From Phytophthora sp. 'mugwort' (taxonomy: Eukaryota > Oomycota > Peronosporomycetes > Peronosporales > Peronosporaceae), in contig JAUCEF010000007.1 in assembly GCA_033558025.1 (NCBI GenBank), positions 806,001 to 870,000 of the forward strand: a stretch of DNA of 64,000 nucleotides, given 5' to 3'. The position numbers and the translations under genes are program-made. The notes under the pieces were generated by a model. It saw only the letters and a list, made by a program, of their open reading frames with translations, ran no database searches and was not told the origin of the DNA. Position 1 is the first letter of the stretch, and each line of letters begins with the position of its first letter. Shown here piece after piece: positions 1 through 10,209 of the stretch.

Positions 1-1139
1 TCGGCCAGCGATGCTAGTGGCAAGGCCAAGTCAGCTGGAGCTACGTTGCGACGGTATAATGAAGCGGCGTTAAAGCAGGATGTGGCCGCGCTGCTGTTGG
101 AGTGGAAGGGCGTACTGAAGGATGTAGAGCTGATCTTCCTCTCCAGCGGGAAGACGGAGCGTGCGACGTTTTTCCCGGAGAAGAATGCAGTCCTGCAACC
201 AGGTACGTTGTTGCTAGTTTTGTTGTTGTTAGGTTTAGTGGACGCTGTGTTGTTAACGACTATGCTAATGCAATTCGCACCGTAGACGACAAGAGGTTGA
301 GGCGAATTCCGTTCGCTACGTTCCGACCGACGTTCGAGGAGGTGTGCCGAGTGCGTTCCGATCTTAGCAGCGTTCGATTCTCGCCGCTTCAAGCAGAGCC
401 ATCGTCGTCGACTGATAGCACCAAGAAGACGAAGAAAAAAGAGAAGCAGACGAGCGAGTCTGCACCCGAGCGCTACGTTAAGGCCAATATTTTTAAGGAA
501 GAGGTAGTGGAGGAAGAGAAGGCCCCCCAAATTATTCAGCTGGTGAATGACGGCAATCTGACGGGTGTGAAGGAGTTGTTGTCCAATACCGAAGCGAAGG
601 CCATTGAAGTGAATGAGGTGGACGCCACTTTCATGACCGCTCTTCACCATGCTGCTGCAAAGAACTCAGTATCAATGGTGGAGTTTCTGCTGGAACAAGG
701 TGCCAACCCTGCTTTGTTGGACCTTCATAACCGACCGGCATTCTTCCTGTGTGGCTCGAAGGAGGCGCGAAATGCGTTCCGTAGATACAGGGCTGAACAC
801 CCAGATGCGTGTGATTACGCTACGTCGCAGATCCCGGAGCCCCTCACTAGTGAAATGGAGCAGCGCAAGAAAGAAAAGGATGCTGAAAAACGTAAGCGGG
901 CACGAGAACGCAAGAAACAGCAGAAGAAGGAAGCTTCCGAGCAGAAGCGGTTAGAAGCTGAACGCCAGGAAGAACTGGAGCGGAAAATCGCTGCTGGCCT
1001 GGCTTGTGATTTCTGTGGCAAGTACGCTGGCAAGGCTCCGTTCTCCCGTTTAGAGTTCAAGTATTGCTCGACCGACTGTGTCAAGGGGCACAAACGCAAG
1101 CTGATGAGTGAAGCAGCATTACGCCGCCTCGAGGGTTAA
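1..1139 (+). CDS. VMS1: Vms1/ANKZF1-like peptidyl-tRNA hydrolase, 3' part (5' end outside window)
   Basis: The family releases stalled nascent chains from 60S-bound tRNA in ribosome-associated quality control and works with Cdc48/p97. Two exons are visible, 1-202 and 286-1139. The 83-bp intron begins GTACGT and ends TAG, with a branch-like GCTAATG, and splicing restores one frame. The frame is open from base 1, so the start and the catalytic glutamine region lie upstream. Seen in order: the end of the VLRF1 (eRF1-like) domain with LRRYNEAAL and IPFATFRPTFEEV, a short Lys-rich linker, two ankyrin-type repeats (ALHHAAAKNS, FLLEQGANPALLD), a long charged helix of KKR/ERK residues, and a C-terminal treble-clef zinc finger (CDFCGK, then CSTDCVKGH). 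This order matches ANKZF1/Vms1. The stop is TAA at 1137-1139. Confidence in identity is high; only the N-terminal half is missing. Confidence 0.93.
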
Positions 1140-1291
1140 ACGGTTTGGGATCATGACGTTTCCAGGTCCAACCATGCAATAAAGGTTATGAGATTGATTG
1201 ATAACGGCTGGCGTCTTTTCGTGATAGCAAATTTGGAGTGTAGTGGCGTGTGTGCTCACTGAATGCAGCGCACGAGCTCGACGTAAGAACG

Positions 1292-2263
1292 ATGCTGGAT
1301 TTGCCGCTGGATGACGAGACGCTGCAGCGTGTGTATGCGTGGATCGACGAGATCCCGCTCTCGCGGCCCAAGAAGAGCATTGCTCGCGACTTTAGCGATG
1401 GAATATTAGCAGCCGAGGTGGTCGCTTTCTACTTCCCGAAGCTCGTACAGATGCACAACTACAGTGCTGCCAACTCAATCAAGCAGAAACAGTACAACTG
1501 GAACACGCTTAATCGTGAGGGATCTTCGTGCTTGGGAGGGCATTTCATAGATAAAGCTTTCGAGCTGACACTGTCGTTTGCAGGAAGGGTATTCAAGAAG
1601 CTCCACATTACGCTGTCGAAGGAGGATATTGACGACTTGGTGCAGTGTCAATCCGGCGCAATTGAGCACTTGCTAGTGAAACTTCAGATTAAGGTATGCA
1701 AACACCAGCTCGTTATTCCTATCTAGGCTCACGAAGATTTGCTTGCGGTGGGTGGGTAGATTGCCAGTTATCATGAGAAGCGGTCTTCGTCTTCGCCAGT
1801 ACCTCAAGCACCGCGGCAAGTCAGTGACAATGCAGACGATACGAGCAGCGTTATCTCCGGAAATACAGCACTAGCTGGCACGACAGCCAGCGGAAGTCCT
1901 ATTGGAGGAAGCAACCGTGCGATGCAATCTCCGGGTGACAAGCTTGGTGATTCTCGTGGTGATCCTATGCGAGACTTGTCAATGCAGGACGGTGACGAGA
2001 TGAGTAGGTTTATGGAGCCGCCAGCAGCATCTGTGCACCCGATGGATTCAATCGGAAAATCGTACGCACCGTGCAGCGAAAATTCGAAGAGCGAGCATGT
2101 GCGCCAAGAGCTGGCTGAAAAGGACAGCGTGATCGCAGAGCTTCGAGAGACCGTCGAAATCCTGGAGATGAAAGTGCAGAAGCTCGAGCAGCTTGTACGG
2201 CTCAAAGACGGCAAAATTCAAACGCTTGTGGCGAAACTGCGCTCTCAGAAATCCCAGTCATGA
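1292..2263 (+). CDS. SPEF1: SPEF1/CLAMP-like calponin-homology microtubule protein
   Basis: SPEF1 (CLAMP) binds and bundles microtubules and sits in axonemes and the central apparatus of motile cilia. I read three exons: 1292-1514, 1584-1693 and 1760-2263. Intron 1 (1515-1583, GTGAGG..CAG) is 69 bp with no in-frame stop, so it reads through and could mislead gene callers. Intron 2 (1694-1759, GTATGC..TAG) is 66 bp. The N-terminal CH domain shows LVQMHNY and, after splicing, the join ..NTLNRRVFKKL.., which fits the family. The C-terminus is a coiled coil with ELRETVEILEMKVQKLEQLV, the most conserved SPEF1 tail motif. The start at 1292 gives MLDLPLDDETL; an in-frame ATG at 1250 would add 14 unlikely residues. 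The middle is low-complexity Ser/Asp. Presence of the gene fits a zoospore-forming organism. Confidence 0.92.
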
Positions 2264-3592
2264 ACTTGGTGCGACAGGGAATGTCCGACCGGCAGTTCTT
2301 CCAACTGTAACTTTATGTTTCAAGAAAGATAAAGGCGGTCGGTAGTTAGAATATGCGACCTCTTGATTACCTGGGGACGCGGCAATCTAGGCTCGGGGTG
2401 TAGGTGTCGAGCGATCCCACAAGCTGCAGCAATTCGTCTACACTGACCAACTTCTCAATCCATTCGATTAATAAATATGCCGCCGAGCTCAATCCATGCT
2501 AAATAGTGTCACTAAATGTATTGCGTCCTACTACGTATTCAGCAGACCATTCCTTTCGTGCTGGCTTTGAGATTTTTTTTCTAGACAAAAGTTTCTTACG
2601 GTACAAGTAGGAATCTGTTTGGCGAATCGAATCCAATCAAATAATTCGAACTTTTATTAAATTCAAAATGCGTTTTCTAACAATTGGAAATGACATCAAG
2701 TTGAAGTTCATGATCACTACGAATGCAATCACTACCTACGAATGCATACAGACGAGGTTCTTACTCCTTACTGCTTGAAAATAACAGCTCGTCCGGAAGA
2801 TGCCAGTTGGAAGCAGGGATATCTGAACTGACAGAGCTTCCTGCTCAGCAAGCTCCCTCTGTCAGCTCGATGACTTAGGTGTCTGAAGAAGTATCATCCA
2901 TGCCGTCGCGGGAAGTCCGTCTCCAATAGCGGTTAAAAGCACAATCTTCTTGAACTTCTGTCGAACTGCAGATAGCTCAAACTGTGCGATAGCTGCATTG
3001 TGCGCAATGGCAGTTTGTTCTTCGACTTTTCCAGGTCCAAGACGAATGTTGGTATGCGTGTGAATCCGCTTTGTGATGCCATGTGCAACACCATGTTCCT
3101 ATCCGTGATCTCCAACTGCGCCGGCGTCTTCTTATCGATGTGCTCTTGCTCTTGAGTAGCATCAGGATGAACTGTTGAGATGGCCGCCGCCGCACTCCTG
3201 GTACATGGAGTGATAATATCTGAGCGTATCTAACCGTAAAAGATGCTTTCTACTGACCAAAGACTTCAATGCAACTCGTCATCAGCACAACGACGTACAT
3301 TTCCCGGACGGCCACCAGCGAGAGATGACGCAAGTGCGACATACACGAGTTCAAGAGTCAACGCATATTGCGGTGAGATTCTTACAAACTAACCTTTATC
3401 AACCAACCGATTCATTCATCATTAAATCCACCAAATGAATGAATATATTAAAATACCGACGTTTAATTCGTACAGATCATAAAGAATTCAGTCAACCTGT
3501 AAGGCTATACGACACCTTCACTTCCTTATCAATAAGTACATCTTTAGAACTTGCCATTACGAGTACGAGCATGGGACTCGTGCTTCAATAGC
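2264..3592. other. Intergenic region without a supported gene
   Basis: This stretch of about 1.3 kb separates the SPEF1 stop from the stop of the PLP fusion gene. It is AT-richer than the flanking exons. On the minus strand around 2885-3190 two partly open frames overlap, including a segment reading AIAQFELSAVRQKFKK near 2945-3000. These look like remnants of a coding sequence broken by stops and shifts, but I could not assign a family. No tRNA, satellite or clear terminal repeats were seen. Confidence 0.5.
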
Positions 3593-6500
3593 CTATCCCC
3601 AGAAGCTCATGACTTCCTCTGGGGTTTCTGCTGGCTTGAGTAGCGCCAAAGAAATCTCGTCCTCGCTCGTGTGGTAGCCGTACACTGCAGGCGCAGGACG
3701 GCTGCAGTGGCGGCTGAACATCGACATCGTGTTCGCTCCAGTATCGTGAATCACGACGAAATCACCGCGCGAAATGGTAGGCAGCTCCATACGGCGACCA
3801 ACCATATCCCCACCGAAGCACAGCGGTCCTGCCACATTCTGTACTGATACAGGAGCCGTAGAAACCAAACCAGCCGAGCTGCCAAACGCACAGACACAAA
3901 AATATAGCAGAGAACGTTAAAATCCAGCAGTCATGCCAGCAAATAGCTTACGATACGTACTTGTAGACGGACATCCGGCGTGCAAAGAGTTCGGGACGGT
4001 AACACGTACGCAGGAAGAGATCTGATCCGGCGTGGATAATGGCGGTCTGAGTGAGGTCGTCGCCATCCACATGCGGGTGAGTCTTGACATACGCTACCTC
4101 GCTGACGACCCAGCCCGTCTTGGAGCTGACACTGCTTCCAAACTCGGTCAAAATGGTGCGACCAGTGCGCTCAAACAGTTGCGGGGCTTCACGACGAAGA
4201 ACCTCCACGTACTCGGCAAACGTTGGGGACACATGGTCGCTGTCGAAGTTCGTCGACAGACCGCCACCGATGTTAAGCACTTTGATTCGACTCGTGCCAG
4301 CAGCTGCGTCGATCTCGTTCGCCAACTCACTTAATGCAACCGCACCCTGGGACAGCATCTCAAGTGAACACCCTTGAGAGCCAATGTGAGCGTGCAAGCC
4401 TGTCATCCACGGGTTCGCACAGAAGAAGGCGATGATTTTGGCGCGGTTCTCAGGTGTCAATGACACGCCAAACTTGGACTGTACTGTAGAGACACTGAGA
4501 CAAGAGTTAGTGCCTGCTCCAAGCAGCGGATTAATACGCAGACCAATACGAGGCAAATTGCCAGCGTAGCGTGGAGTGCACTCCGGGTAACTGGACTGGA
4601 AAATTGCCTCAGCATGCTCGCGGATGATGTTGAGCTCGTCAAAATTGTCAGCATTGACTTCCACACCAGCATTGATGGCGAACTGTAGATCACGCCGTGT
4701 CTTGCACGGACTGTCGAACACAATACGGTGAGGTGGGCAGCCCAACCGCAACGCGTGCTTGACTTCTACGATCGACGCACACTCCAGACCGACATCATTC
4801 TCAATCGCTCGTTTGATGAAGAACGAGAGCGGACATGATTTCATGGCAAAGCGGTGCTCAAAGTGCGCCGGGAAACACGTCAGTAGTGCCTGGAATGCCA
4901 TATCAATGGCATCCAGATCGTACACAACCGCCAGCTTTGTCTCTTCCTCGGGCTGAGCTTCATTTGCCAGCACACGATCCTCGACCATGTGCTGCACCAC
5001 ACGTGCGACCTGCACATCCTTGACACTGAAGTCCCAGTCACTGAGCGGTTTAAGAGGCTCCAGCGGCGCCGTCTCCACACATTCTTCAATGTACTTGTGG
5101 TGAAGCAGCTCCCAATGGCGCAGAATTAACGCGATTTTGTTCAAGATAGCGTCGTCATCTTGAGAAAGCGGTTCCAGGGCAGTGGCGAAGTCGCTTTCGC
5201 CCTTACCTCGGACGTAGACCTCGTTCACCATGTCTGCTCCCATCGCAATACGAATCACAGCTCCACTTTTGCCGAGCGATACAGGCTGGCCCAATAGACA
5301 GCGCTTCTTGGCCAACGCGTCGTCCGGTAAGACACCAGACAAGTCCTTGGAAAGCAGCGTGTGAAGCGCTTTAAGAGCAGTCATGTCGAGGAATCTGCCA
5401 TTCTCATCGCGCACCTTGAATGACACGATGGTATCCAAGGGCGTCACAGTACTAGTGCCGTCATTTTCAGTAGGCTCTGGAGGAGTCAGCAGCTTCACCA
5501 TGTGCCCCCACTGAGACTGCATCCTCGTTCTGCACGTGTTCATGTACAGCTTGCAGATAGTCGCAATGTCTTTGGGAGGGATCTGGCAGAATGGTTCCAT
5601 GTTGACGAGAGCAGTCTCCCAACGTAGCAGCAACCCGACGTTCATGTTCTTTCCTAGTCTCTCGCGAATGTTCCGCATATCTTCGGGCATGTCATATCTC
5701 GAGAAGTAGTCTTCCAGGCCGAGAGGAATTGCCAGCTCCGAGTGACGTTTAACCGCCGCGGTTTCCATTTCATACACGCAGCGCATAGGCATGAGTACGG
5801 CACCGCAGAACGGAGAGCCTCCGAAGAACTTGGAGCCCGTGGTGAGCACTACGTATCCTTTACCGGCCCATTCGCGGTATAGTAATCTGTCGACACGCAT
5901 CTGGCAAGCGTCCACGACAACCAGCAAACGATTCGGGTACTGCGCAGCTAAAGCGTTCACCATGGGCATCGAAGGGCAGGCATAACCCGTCTTGGCTCCC
6001 ACAACCACATGCAGTAAGACTACATCTCCACCGCGATCCAGTCGCTCGTGTATCAGTTCTCGGATGCTGTCGTCAATACAGTTGACGTCGCCGTTGTCAT
6101 CCCGAGCAGGCATGGTCACTACGTCCACGAGGTCAGTTGGGAATCTGCGCAATGCTTTTCCAGCCTTACCAGCCTCTCCACTAGGTGTCAAATTGCTGAA
6201 GTGCTTGCCACCAGAAGCGCTATTAGAGCCACGACCGATCTCGCCACCAGCCGTGATGATGCTAGTCACTTTGCACTGCTCTGGTCCAATACCACCGGGC
6301 AGGTTCTCCTCCTCCCCCAAGCCCGAATAAAGTCTGGCAAGCCCTGCAACTGTCGCGAGCAGTTCCGCATCTGTTCCAGATGGCGACAGCAAAATCCTCA
6401 ACTGATCGCTGCGCACCAAGTCGGTAACGCCAAGACAGGATGCCACGCGCGTCCGGAGTGTACGCATCTTGGTGTTGAACAGCGCACTGCTGCTCTTGGC

Positions 6501-7352
6501 ATTGGGGTTGATCGACAAGGAGTTCAGCAGCAGCTCCTGACGCAGCCTCTCGCAGCGTTCAAACGCTTTAAGCGTGATACTGGAGCACGTGCAGCTTCCG
6601 CGTGCCACATCCGTCGCGTACGGGATCGTGGACGCGTTATAGTTATTGGTCTTGGTCAACGGACATAGCGTTGACCGATCATCTGACCCACGTACCAGCA
6701 GAGATTCGGTCTGCTCTGCAAAGGGCAGCGCGTTAGCTGCAAACTTGACGATCTCGTTCCAGGCGTCGCCGTGACATGAAATGTGCAGCAGGGCAGCCAG
6801 TCTTGAGAACAACTCGGTGGTGTTGGCCACAGTAGCCAACTGCCGCACGACACGGACCTCCTCCTGTCGGATCCGCGCCACGAACGGAAGCGACGCCGAG
6901 CTGGTCACTGCATTGGCATAGTCGGCCAGCTCCTTCTGCGAGAAGGTCTCGAGGTACTTGAGTTTGGTGTAAAGCAGCACCAGACCACGAGCGCTGTAGC
7001 ACGGTGAGTTGCGGTTCAGCTCGGGTAGACACAGCAGTCGGTCCTGTAGCAAAGCGCTCAGTGCCACGGCGTCGGATGGTTTGTGGAGCTCCCAACGACG
7101 CGTCGGGTCCTGCAAAGGGCCCAAAAGAGGCAGCAATTCCGGACGCGTGACTGCCACTTGATCCCGTAGCTCCGCGGCCAGTCGCTCGAGTTCCGCGGGG
7201 CTCTGGCGGGTCGGCGGCGAGCTTTTGGCCGTGGGAATTGTAGACGAAAAAGTGAGTGGCTTCGAGCCGTCTGCGGACGGAGGCGACGCCACGCGCGGCG
7301 AGTGCGTCTTGGCCTTAAACTCCTGCGTCGAGAGCTTCTTCTTGTTTAGCAT
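3593..7352 (-). CDS. Fusion of a fold-type-I PLP enzyme-like region with a fold-type-III diaminopimelate decarboxylase-like domain
   Basis: Two exons: 7352-3961 and 3878-3593. The 82-bp intron (3960-3879) starts GTACGT and ends CAG, and the spliced length is 3678 nt (1225 residues). Residues about 300-620 look like a fold-type-I PLP enzyme of the aminotransferase/cysteine-desulfurase kind: LSPSGTDAELLA, VVVDACQMR, and TGSKFFGG with likely Schiff-base Lys508. Residues about 800-1225 are a complete fold-type-III (alanine-racemase-like) decarboxylase: RFAMKSCP with Lys838 as PLP lysine, LHAHIGSQG, LNIGGGLS, EFGSSVSS, and after the intron VAGPLCFGGD and SRPAPA. The family's DAGAY motif reads DTGAN here, so the usual PLP-contacting Tyr is absent. 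Substrate is unknown; diaminopimelate or another basic amino acid is possible. The start at 7352 gives MLNKKKLST. An in-frame ATG at 7556 would add 68 basic residues that could be an organelle-targeting peptide. Confidence 0.85.
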
Positions 7353-9000
7353 CGTTGAGGAGGGAGTACTATATTGATACGAGCTCGTAGGGCCTTGGAC
7401 GCAAGTGGTGGAGTGAGGGCCGTGACAAGATCGCGGGCGCCGCTTCAATTTTATGTCACTCGTTAACAGATACTGTAGTACCCTGGTGCGTGCCAGGGGG
7501 ACACGGTATACAGTACTACGTACTTCAGTATACACCTTGGTAGTCGCAACATGCAATGACCGTTATTTTATCTGATGGGGTAGACTGCGAAACTGCGAAA
7601 CGATTGGAAAAAAGGGGGTGCAGGCATCAATGGAGTGCCAAAGAGCTCAGGGCGGAGGAGAAGGAGCGCTCAAATCTAGACAAAGGCTCATACTGCAAGG
7701 CAATTGATACCTTGATACCGCCGTTTGAGACCTCCATCACCGGAAGCTAACGCGTGACAAAGACGGGGGGAATGCAGCGAAAAACGATTGGGCAGCGCTC
7801 GTTGAAGTCGGGGCCAACCGCGAGCAGGTAGGTGTATTATTGATATCTGCCTCGGGTTGACACGCGGCGCCGTCAGATCTTTAGCAAATGTGATATCGGT
7901 TGGAAGAGAGGACTCCATTGACTCATCCGGTGCGGTCCTCGGGGTTTATTACCCACGGGTACAACTAAGTGACCTCGCTTGCATTTCTTGAGATCACCCA
8001 GATAACTTCAACAGGCTATTGGCTCGGCGAGGACTAATATCGTTGCGTTGTCGACACTGTATTGAAGAGTTTTCAATACGAAGTGCCGAGCGTTTGCAAA
8101 CCTGCGGCCCAAACCGACTGATACAGCGCACGCCAAATCGATAGGATCCCCCAAATCTGGTCACATTTTTGCCTCTATCTCGGCTTGTAGGGGGAATTAG
8201 AAACTGCTGTTTAGATATGTTCTTCTTCTTATGCATGGAAAGAGGGTACATGTTTTAATGTCTCCATGTTTAACTTCACCGCGTGGCTGAGCGCCAGCCC
8301 AACCATTTGCATGTTCCTCGACGAGCTTTTCGAAAGCGTTGGGCTCCTTCAGGTGCCGACTGCTTTCCTAGCTCGAGCTGGGATCGTGATTTTCAGTGGA
8401 GACGAGTATGTGCAACACGACTGTTTCCCTAACTACGATATTTTAATATAAAACTTTGTGGGGTTCAAAAAGGTCATAAAAGGTGTATGGTACTATAATT
8501 TTGTCGCTGCTGCCGAAACCGGCAATTTGTATGCTGACCCTGTCAAAGGCGCTGAAATCACAGACGTTAAAACATGTACCCTCTTTCCATGCATAATAAG
8601 AAGAACATATCTAAACAGCAGTTTCTAATTCCCCCTACAAGCCGAGAAGAGGCAAAAAAATGTGACTAGATTTGGGGGATCCTATCGATTTGGCGTTCAC
8701 TGTACGTCCGCAACTGCAGTCTGAAAATGACGACGAGACTCAGACGTGTTTGTCTCGCACCGATCACATGCGGTTCAAGAAACTGACAAACAAATTTAAC
8801 AGGCATTAAAATTGGCTTAGAGCCTGGCACCTGGGCGAGTTCCATGCTCTTCAGTAGGATTTCACTTCAACGTGCCCTGCTCAAATTTTGTGCATTTAGT
8901 CCGTGTCAGTCCCAAATAGTCCCAATACTGACCAATAGTCGCCATCCATTTCGCTCCAGTCAATCAAAGCGTCACACAAGAGTCCTAGTATCACCTTGTC
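7353..9000. other. Intergenic region between divergent genes, holding a fold-back element
   Basis: The 5' flanks of the PLP fusion gene (-) and RCL1 (+) share this 1.65-kb spacer. Its centre is occupied by the inverted-repeat element at 8122-8704. Near 8946-8965, upstream of RCL1, the sequence CCATCCATTTCGCTCC resembles the oomycete initiator/flanking promoter type, which is inference only. Short open frames in the spacer show no family similarity that I can recognise. Confidence 0.5.
8122..8704. repeat. Fold-back (MITE-like) element with about 143-bp inverted arms
   Basis: The left arm (8122-8264) and right arm (8561-8704) are near-perfect reverse complements. Examples are GATAGGATCCCCCAAATCTGG at 8140-8160 against its complement at about 8671-8690, and GGGTACATGTTTTAATG against CGTTAAAACATGTACCC. 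The arms differ by scattered substitutions and one short indel (ATTATTCTT versus AAGAAGAA near the inner third). The spacer of about 296 bp holds a short open frame (8266-8451) with no recognisable domain. No clear target-site duplication is visible next to the arms. It is most likely a non-autonomous DNA transposon. Confidence 0.8.
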
Positions 9001-10104
9001 ATGGCTCCTCGCGCTTCGTCCTCACGCCGCTCCACGGTGCTGCGTTTCCAGGGCTGCGCACACTTTCGGCAGCGTCTGGTGTGCGCCACGCTCAGCGGCC
9101 GTCCACTGATCATCGAGGATATCCGTTCCGAGGACGAGAATCCGGGTCTGGCCCCGTTCGAGGCGAGTTTGCTGCGACTACTGGACCGTGTGACGAGCGG
9201 TAGTCACCTGGAGATCAACGAGACCGGCACTAAGCTCAAGTACCAGCCGGGGCTCGTACTGGGCGGTCGGGTAACCCACGACTGTGGCACCAGCCGCGCC
9301 CTCGGCTGGTTCCTCGAGGTGCTTGCGGCGCTCGCGCCCTTCGCTAAGCTGCCGTTGCACGCGACGCTGGACGGCGTAACGAACGACCACGTGGACAGTT
9401 CAGTGGACAGTTTCAAGGCCACGACGCTTCCTTTGCTACGACACTTTGGACTGGACGAGGGGCTCGAGCTCGCGGTCAAGAAGCGCGGCGCGCCGCCGCT
9501 CGGAGGCGGACAGATCGTCTTCCGCTGTCCTCTGGTGCGTGAGCTCACGGCGGTCCACCTGGTGGATGAGGGTTTCATTAAGCGCGTACGCGGCGTCGCC
9601 TACAGCACGCGCGTTAGTCCACAGACGTCCAACCGCATCGTGGAGACGAGTCGCGGACTCTTCAATAAGCTGCTGCCGGACGTCTACATCTACTCGGACC
9701 ACTACAAGGGGGCCGAGTCTGGCCAGTCCCCGGGTTTCGCTCTCAGTTTGGTGGCTGAGACGACCACGGGGGTCTTCTTGGGTGCCGAGGCGGCGGCAGA
9801 GCCCGGAGACTTGCCCGAAGATGTGGCCACGAGAGCCTCGCACGCGCTCTGTGAAGAGATTCAGAAGGGAGGATGTGTGGACTCAACCAACCAGGCGCTC
9901 GTGCTGTTGCTCATGGCGCTCGGACCTGAGGATGTGGCTAAGGTACGTTTCGGCAAGCTCACACCTTACAGTATCGAGTGTCTCCGCCATTTGCGCGACT
10001 TCTTCGGCATCACGTTCAAAATCAAACCCGATCCAGAGACGAAGACCGTGTTGCTATCGTGTCTGGGCGCCGGCTTCAAGAACTTAGCCAAGAAGGTCAC
10101 GTAA
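9001..10104 (+). CDS. RCL1: RNA 3'-terminal phosphate cyclase-like protein Rcl1
   Basis: Rcl1 is a nucleolar U3 snoRNP/SSU-processome protein that works with the GTPase Bms1 in early pre-18S rRNA cleavage. It is related to RNA cyclases but lacks cyclase activity. The single-exon product has 367 residues, the usual length of the eukaryotic protein. Visible family motifs are VLRFQGCAHFRQRLV at the N-terminus, ITSG-like TSGSHLEINETGT, GGGQIVFRCP, RVRGVAYSTRVSPQ, SPGFALSLVAETT, VDSTNQALVLLLMALG and FFGITFKIK near the end. The cyclase catalytic His is not in an RtcA-like context, as expected for Rcl1. It is convergent with the giant gene on the other strand, whose stop lies only 105 bp beyond this stop. 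GC-rich coding with strong C/G third positions is typical of a well-expressed host gene. Confidence 0.96.
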   Translation: MAPRASSSRRSTVLRFQGCAHFRQRLVCATLSGRPLIIEDIRSEDENPGLAPFEASLLRLLDRVTSGSHLEINETGTKLKYQPGLVLGGRVTHDCGTSRALGWFLEVLAALAPFAKLPLHATLDGVTNDHVDSSVDSFKATTLPLLRHFGLDEGLELAVKKRGAPPLGGGQIVFRCPLVRELTAVHLVDEGFIKRVRGVAYSTRVSPQTSNRIVETSRGLFNKLLPDVYIYSDHYKGAESGQSPGFALSLVAETTTGVFLGAEAAAEPGDLPEDVATRASHALCEEIQKGGCVDSTNQALVLLLMALGPEDVAKVRFGKLTPYSIECLRHLRDFFGITFKIKPDPETKTVLLSCLGAGFKNLAKKVT

Positions 10105-10209
10105 GCTGCTGTCCGATAGTTAAAGCCGAGTTCCGTATAGAAGAAATGCATTATGGATATGTACTTGTGTCTCTCTCTACTTGTGTATGGTGTTTGTAAG
10201 GCAACTCAC

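Noticed and set aside
6048..6668. Plus-strand open frame of 206 codons opposite the PLP fusion gene
   Set aside because: It lies entirely antisense to a well-supported coding exon, has no family similarity, and reflects the GC-rich third positions of that exon.
8266..8451. 61-codon open frame inside the fold-back element as a gene
   Set aside because: No recognisable domain, no start context, and it lies in a non-autonomous element spacer.
9446..10087. 213-codon open frame overlapping RCL1 in another frame
   Set aside because: Arg/Ser-rich shadow of the RCL1 coding sequence with no independent motif.
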